Assembly (NCBI GenBank): GCA_964608405.1
Contig: CAZSNC010000010.1
Location: forward strand, 1 to 23,481
Reading direction: 5' to 3'
Length of the DNA stretch: 23,481 bases
From: GWB1-38-13 sp964608405
Lineage (GTDB): Bacteria; Patescibacteriota; Microgenomatia; UBA8517
In this document: one piece after another, positions 19,939-23,481 of the stretch
How the letters are laid out: the number at the start of each line of letters is the position of its first letter
How positions within the stretch are numbered: position 1 is the stretch's first letter
The notes under the pieces: model-generated
Database searches by the model: none
What the model was told of the DNA's origin: nothing
What the model saw: the letters and a program-made list of their open reading frames with translations, nothing else
Position numbers and translations under genes: made by a program

Positions 19939-20217
19939 ATGACGAGAGGAATACCAAGAAATAAAACGGTTCAGTCAAGAATCACACACCGTTACAAAAT
20001 TGCATCAGGTCATTTGATGAAAGTTATAAAAATGATTGAGGGTGGTGAATATTGTATTGATGTGATTCACCAGTCCTTAGCCGTACAATCAGCACTTAAA
20101 AAAGCAGACCAGTTGGTGTTGAAAAATCATCTTGAAACCTGTGTTTCAGAAGATATTAAAAAAGGTAACAGCAAGGCGGCAATTGACGAGATTATGCGGG
20201 TTTTTGAGAAAAAATAA
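19939..20217 (+). CDS. csoR: Copper-sensing repressor, CsoR family
   Basis: A 92-residue all-helical repressor that releases DNA when it binds Cu(I). The metal ligands of the CsoR class are all present: Cys39 (EYCIDVIHQ), His64 and Cys68 (KNHLETC), the C-H-C pattern that separates Cu(I) sensors from nickel sensors of the RcnR type. The N-terminal THRYKIASGHLMKVIKMI is the typical first helix. AAGGGGTGA before ATG 19939 is a good ribosome binding site. It leads the operon with the 29-residue peptide and copA, and probably controls both divergent units through the palindrome at 19901-19917. Confidence 0.94.
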   Translation: MTRGIPRNKTVQSRITHRYKIASGHLMKVIKMIEGGEYCIDVIHQSLAVQSALKKADQLVLKNHLETCVSEDIKKGNSKAAIDEIMRVFEKK

Positions 20218-20235
20218 TTTTATTTTTATAAAAAT

Positions 20236-20325
20236 ATGAGTGAGGACAAAATATTAGTGATGGTTGCCGGCATTGCATTGGTTGCTTTCATTATCTGGTT
20301 CTTTTTTGGATATAGAGAGGGGTGA
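20236..20325 (+). CDS. 29-residue single-helix membrane peptide between csoR and copA
   Basis: The frame encodes MSEDKILVMVAGIALVAF then IIWFFFGYREG and stop: a short acidic start, one hydrophobic helix (residues 6-24) and a short polar end. The stop codon lies one base before the copA start, and GAGAGGGGTGA inside its end is the ribosome binding site of copA, so translation is coupled. The style matches the N-terminal membrane anchor of small cupredoxin proteins often found before copper ATPases, so it could be a truncated remnant or a true micropeptide partner of CopA. Too short for normal gene callers. Confidence 0.6.
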   Translation: MSEDKILVMVAGIALVAFIIWFFFGYREG

Positions 20326-20326
20326 C

Positions 20327-22618
20327 ATGGAAAAGAAAAAAACTAAAATAACATTCCCAATTTTAGGAATGCATTGTGCTTCATGTTCGAGATTGATTGA
20401 AAAAAGTCTACAGAAGGTTCCGGGAGTGATATCTGCATCGGTAAATTATGGGAGTGAACAGGCTGTAATTGAAACTGATGGAACGGTTAGCAATTCTGAA
20501 CTGGCAGAACGAGTGAAAAGTGCCGGTTACAAAGCAGTGATAATTCCCGGCAAACAAAATAACATAGAAAATCACTCCATGGCAAACGACGATAATGAGG
20601 TGGAAGAGATTAAGGAGAGAGAGAAGAAAAAGCAGATGACGATCCTCAAAAGAAAGGTTGTGGTTTCATCAGTTGTTGCTGTAATTATTTTTCTTGTCAG
20701 TTTTCCGGAGTGGTTTCCTTTTTTCCCAATGCTTTCTCCAAGTTTGTTGCTGTTTTTGGCAAGCATTGTCCAATTCTGGGCGGGGTCGGATTTTTATCTG
20801 GCAACGTTATCGGGACTTCGAAACCGTACCGCAAGTATGGATACCCTAGTGGCAATCGGAACTTCGGCGGCATATGGATTTTCTGCTATGGGGCTTATGT
20901 TTCCGGGATTATTTGAAAGACTTGGAATTCCCCAGACGATGTATTTTGATACCGCTGCGGTAATCATTGCACTGATTCTTCTTGGAAAATACCTCGAAAC
21001 AAAGGCTAAGGTGCACGCCTCGGATGCCATAAAGAAACTACTCGGATTGCAGGCAAAAACCGCAAGAATTGTAAGGGGGGATGCAGAAGTAGATATTTCA
21101 ATTGAAGAAGTAAAACGAAATGATATCGTGCGTGTCAGGCCAGGAGAAAAAATCCCCGTTGACGGAATTATTCTCGAAGGTGAGGCTTCGGTTGACGAGT
21201 CAATGATAACAGGAGAGTCAGTGTTTGTGGAAAAAAGGAATGGAGACAGTGTTATTGGTGCAACTTTAATGAAGTCGGGAACCCTTCTTTTTAGGGCGAC
21301 AAACGTGGGTGAAAATTCCGTCCTTTCAAATATTGTAAGGATGGTTACGGATGCACAAAGTACTAAAGCCCCTATACAAAGGCTTGCTGATGTAATTTCC
21401 GGATATTTTGTCCCGGTTGTTTTGATTTTGGCGGTTATAACTTTTGTTGTATGGTATGTGCTTGGACCAACAGGATCTTCTTTTGGTTTTGCATTTACAA
21501 ATATGATAGCGGTACTTATTGTTGCCTGTCCTTGTGCCTTGGGATTGGCAACACCAACGGCAATTATGGTTGGTGTCGGAAAGGGAGCAGAATATGGAAT
21601 TTTGATTAAGGATGCAGAAAGTCTGGAAATTGCAAACAAAATCAAGACAATTATTTTTGACAAAACCGGGACATTAACCCAAGGAAGGCCCTCGGTGACG
21701 GATATAATATCGCTATCGGAAAATTCAAAATTTACGAAAGGTGATGAACTTCTAAAAATTGCCGCGACATTGGAAAAGGGCTCCGAGCACCCATTGGGAG
21801 AATCTGTAATTAGAAAATCAGAAGAGGAAAAGTTTAAACTCTACAAATTAACAAATTTTAAAGCCTTACCGGGTCAGGGTATTAAGGGGGTTATCGGAAA
21901 TAAAAGATATATTTTTGGAAATAGGAATGCAGTTGGGGAGAATAAGATAATAAAAGCAAAAGTCGAAAAAGTTGTGGAAGATTTAGAGAGTGAAGGAAAA
22001 ACGGTAATGTTTTTGACGGACAGGATTTCTTTATTGGGTATGATAGCAGTGGCCGATATTTTAAAACCAAGCGCAAGTGAGACAATTGAAAAACTTATAG
22101 ATAAAGATATATCTGTGTGGATGATAACTGGTGACAATGAAAGAACAGCTCAAGCAATTGCACAAAAGGCGGGAATTGTTAATATTTTGTCGGGTGTTTT
22201 ACCTTCAGAAAAAGCTGAAAAAGTGAAAGAACTTCAAAAAGTTACCGGAAAGAATGGCAAAGTAGCGTTTGTGGGGGATGGAATTAATGATGCCCCGGCA
22301 TTGGCGGCGTCTGATATCGGTTTTGCAATGGGAAATGGAACAGATATTGCTATGGAAACCGCAGGAATTACACTTCTGAATAAAAATCTTAGCAGTGTTA
22401 TATCTGCTATTGAACTTTCAAAACATACTTTGGCGGTAATAAAACAAAATCTGTTTTGGGCGTTTGCTTATAATATTTTATTAATCCCCGTTGCGATGGG
22501 AATCTTATATCCTTATGCAAAGATTCTTCTTAATCCTGAAATTGCAGCATTTGCAATGGCTTCAAGCTCAATTACCGTTGTTGGAAATTCGTTGAGACTG
22601 AGAAGAATGAGTGCTTAA
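20327..22618 (+). CDS. copA: Copper-exporting P-type ATPase CopA (P1B-type)
   Basis: Exports Cu(I) using ATP. One N-terminal HMA domain with GMHCASC (Cys17, Cys20), then the P1B core: TGES (296-299) in the actuator domain, the membrane copper site CPC (401-403), the phosphorylation motif DKTGTLT (Asp445), SEHPLGES with the P1B-specific His488-Pro, and GDGINDAP (650-657). The last helices have YNILLIPVAMG and MASSSITVVGNSLRL, matching the Cu(I) subgroup (YN and MxxSS). ATG 20327 is chosen because GAGAGGGGTGA precedes it; a longer frame from TTG 20264 merely reads through the 29-residue peptide gene. This gives 763 residues, normal length. Converges with rarA, 9 nt apart. Confidence 0.97.
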   Translation: MEKKKTKITFPILGMHCASCSRLIEKSLQKVPGVISASVNYGSEQAVIETDGTVSNSELAERVKSAGYKAVIIPGKQNNIENHSMANDDNEVEEIKEREKKKQMTILKRKVVVSSVVAVIIFLVSFPEWFPFFPMLSPSLLLFLASIVQFWAGSDFYLATLSGLRNRTASMDTLVAIGTSAAYGFSAMGLMFPGLFERLGIPQTMYFDTAAVIIALILLGKYLETKAKVHASDAIKKLLGLQAKTARIVRGDAEVDISIEEVKRNDIVRVRPGEKIPVDGIILEGEASVDESMITGESVFVEKRNGDSVIGATLMKSGTLLFRATNVGENSVLSNIVRMVTDAQSTKAPIQRLADVISGYFVPVVLILAVITFVVWYVLGPTGSSFGFAFTNMIAVLIVACPCALGLATPTAIMVGVGKGAEYGILIKDAESLEIANKIKTIIFDKTGTLTQGRPSVTDIISLSENSKFTKGDELLKIAATLEKGSEHPLGESVIRKSEEEKFKLYKLTNFKALPGQGIKGVIGNKRYIFGNRNAVGENKIIKAKVEKVVEDLESEGKTVMFLTDRISLLGMIAVADILKPSASETIEKLIDKDISVWMITGDNERTAQAIAQKAGIVNILSGVLPSEKAEKVKELQKVTGKNGKVAFVGDGINDAPALAASDIGFAMGNGTDIAMETAGITLLNKNLSSVISAIELSKHTLAVIKQNLFWAFAYNILLIPVAMGILYPYAKILLNPEIAAFAMASSSITVVGNSLRLRRMSA

Positions 22619-22627
22619 TTTCAAAAA

Positions 22628-23481
22628 CTATTGAATACTCTTAAAATATTTCCTCGCCTTAATTTTGTCCGGTAATAGACTTTCTTTTGTGTATTTTTCG
22701 TAACCCTCACCATACCCCAAATTCTTCATCAGTTTTGTCGGAGCGTTTAAGATTTTTAAAGGTATCGGAAGATTGCCGAAAGTTTCAACATCATTTAGGG
22801 CTTTCATATATGCGTCGTAAGCGGATCGGTCTTTTTTTGCAGTTGCAAGGTAAACAACTCCTGCCGCAAGATTTTCCTGACATTCAGGGTAGCCGACCGT
22901 CTCACAGGCTCTAAATACCGCATTTGCAACAACCAGTGCTGTTGGGGCTGCAACATCTTCCGATGCAAACACAACCATTCTTCTTGCAATATAAAGCGGA
23001 TCCTGTCCTGCAGCAACCATTCGCGCAAGGTAGTATAGAGCTGCGTCGACATTTGAAGCCCTCATCGATTTAATAAAGGCGGAAATTACGTTGTAAAATT
23101 CATCTCCTTGCTTGTCAAAAGTAAGCTGCCTTCTTTGCAAGGCCATTTCAATGTTTTCAATAATAAGAATCGGTTTTGAAGTTAAACTACTGGCAATTTC
23201 CAGGACATTTAGCGCGACTCTGGCGTCCCCGTTTGAAGACTCAATTAAAAAACTCTCTGCTTTTTTGTCGATTTTTGTTTTTAAAGCTTTAAGCCCTCTT
23301 TTAATTATTTTTTTTATTTCCCCTTCTGACAATTTATCAAGGACAATAACCCTGGATCTTGAAAGAAGCGGTCCGATTACCTCAAATGAAGGATTTTCGG
23401 TTGTTGCACCGATAAAAATAATATCACCTTTTTCAACATAAGGAAGAAGTTTGTCTTGTTGGGCTTTATTGAAACGGTGAA
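22628..23481 (-). CDS. rarA: Replication-associated recombination protein RarA (MgsA), 3' part
   Basis: RarA is an AAA+ ATPase of the clamp-loader superfamily acting at stalled replication forks. The visible part begins within the AAA+ module: HRFNKAQQDKLLPYVEKG, then sensor 1 FIGATTENPSFEVI and LLSRSRVIVL, a lid region (SNGDARVALNVLEIA, sensor 2), and the family-specific C-terminal domain that forms the tetramer (DPLYIARRMVVFASEDV, LPIPLKILNAPTKLMK, GYGEGYEKY). The frame stays open to the window end (codons continue from 23479), so the N-terminal Walker A and B motifs lie outside. Not a truncation in the genome as far as can be seen. Confidence 0.95.
   Translation of the reverse strand, partial: HRFNKAQQDKLLPYVEKGDIIFIGATTENPSFEVIGPLLSRSRVIVLDKLSEGEIKKIIKRGLKALKTKIDKKAESFLIESSNGDARVALNVLEIASSLTSKPILIIENIEMALQRRQLTFDKQGDEFYNVISAFIKSMRASNVDAALYYLARMVAAGQDPLYIARRMVVFASEDVAAPTALVVANAVFRACETVGYPECQENLAAGVVYLATAKKDRSAYDAYMKALNDVETFGNLPIPLKILNAPTKLMKNLGYGEGYEKYTKESLLPDKIKARKYFKSIQ

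Noticed and set aside
20264..20326. Longer copA start at TTG 20264
   Set aside because: It reads out of frame through the 29-residue peptide gene and lacks a binding site. ATG 20327 has GAGAGGGGTGA at good distance and family-typical N-terminal sequence.
20794..21663. Long antisense open frame (289 codons) inside copA
   Set aside because: copA is certain on the other strand with every P1B motif. The antisense product is Ser/Thr/Ile/Pro rich with no domain, as expected of a shadow frame.
1..23481. CRISPR arrays, insertion sequences with transposases, rRNA genes, or recoded UGA
   Set aside because: No regularly spaced repeats, transposase or rRNA sequence were seen, and UGA ends several intact genes.

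Overview
The window looks like a piece of a small, AT-rich bacterial genome of the Candidate Phyla Radiation (Patescibacteria), most likely the Microgenomates side. This is inferred from compact genes, short versions of families (TruB without a visible PUA domain, a 99-residue MscL), tRNAs without encoded CCA and the mix of gene families; no phylogeny was run. UGA acts as a normal stop (truB and the PAP2 gene end in TGA), so the recoded CPR lineages are unlikely.

Layout. (1) 1-140: a very GC-rich perfect hairpin at the window edge, then tRNA-Gln on the minus strand. (2) 182-3280: truB, then an envelope-lipid cluster: uppP, a DgkA/undecaprenol-kinase-like gene, an L,D-transpeptidase and a PAP2 phosphatase. 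The lipid genes fit recycling of the undecaprenyl carrier; the transpeptidase crosslinks peptidoglycan. (3) 3277-5802: lon with its own promoter, a CIRCE-like inverted repeat inside that promoter, and an intrinsic terminator. (4) 5889-about 9880: an accessory island starting at tRNA-Glu. A large serine recombinase, broken by a 100-N assembly gap, runs into the antisense strand of the tRNA. It is followed by small proteins of unknown function, one with a helix-turn-helix, and a noncoding hairpin. (5) 9887-12497: an acyltransferase-3 membrane protein and a 500-residue protein that may be a divergent nucleotidyltransferase. (6) 12618-14530, minus strand: LCP ligase, tspO, mscL in a tight operon. 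(7) 14531-14869: a divergent intergenic region with two tandem inverted repeats, a good promoter and a leader that looks like a three-state transcription attenuator, feeding greA. (8) 14870-18373: greA, lysS, a small protein, serS. (9) 18392-22618: a divergent copper module. CsoR, a 29-residue membrane peptide and a CopA-type ATPase read right. A TauE/SafE-cupredoxin fusion, a CopZ-like HMA protein and a small membrane protein read left. One C6G7 palindrome sits between the two sides. (10) 22628 to the end: the C-terminal part of rarA.

A theme across the window is that several genes have a -10 box only 5-8 nt before the start codon, predicting leaderless mRNAs, while several downstream genes in operons carry Shine-Dalgarno sequences. 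The best candidates for something new are the greA leader, the CIRCE-like control of lon, the tRNA-Glu island with its unknown genes and hairpin, and the putative nucleotidyltransferase.
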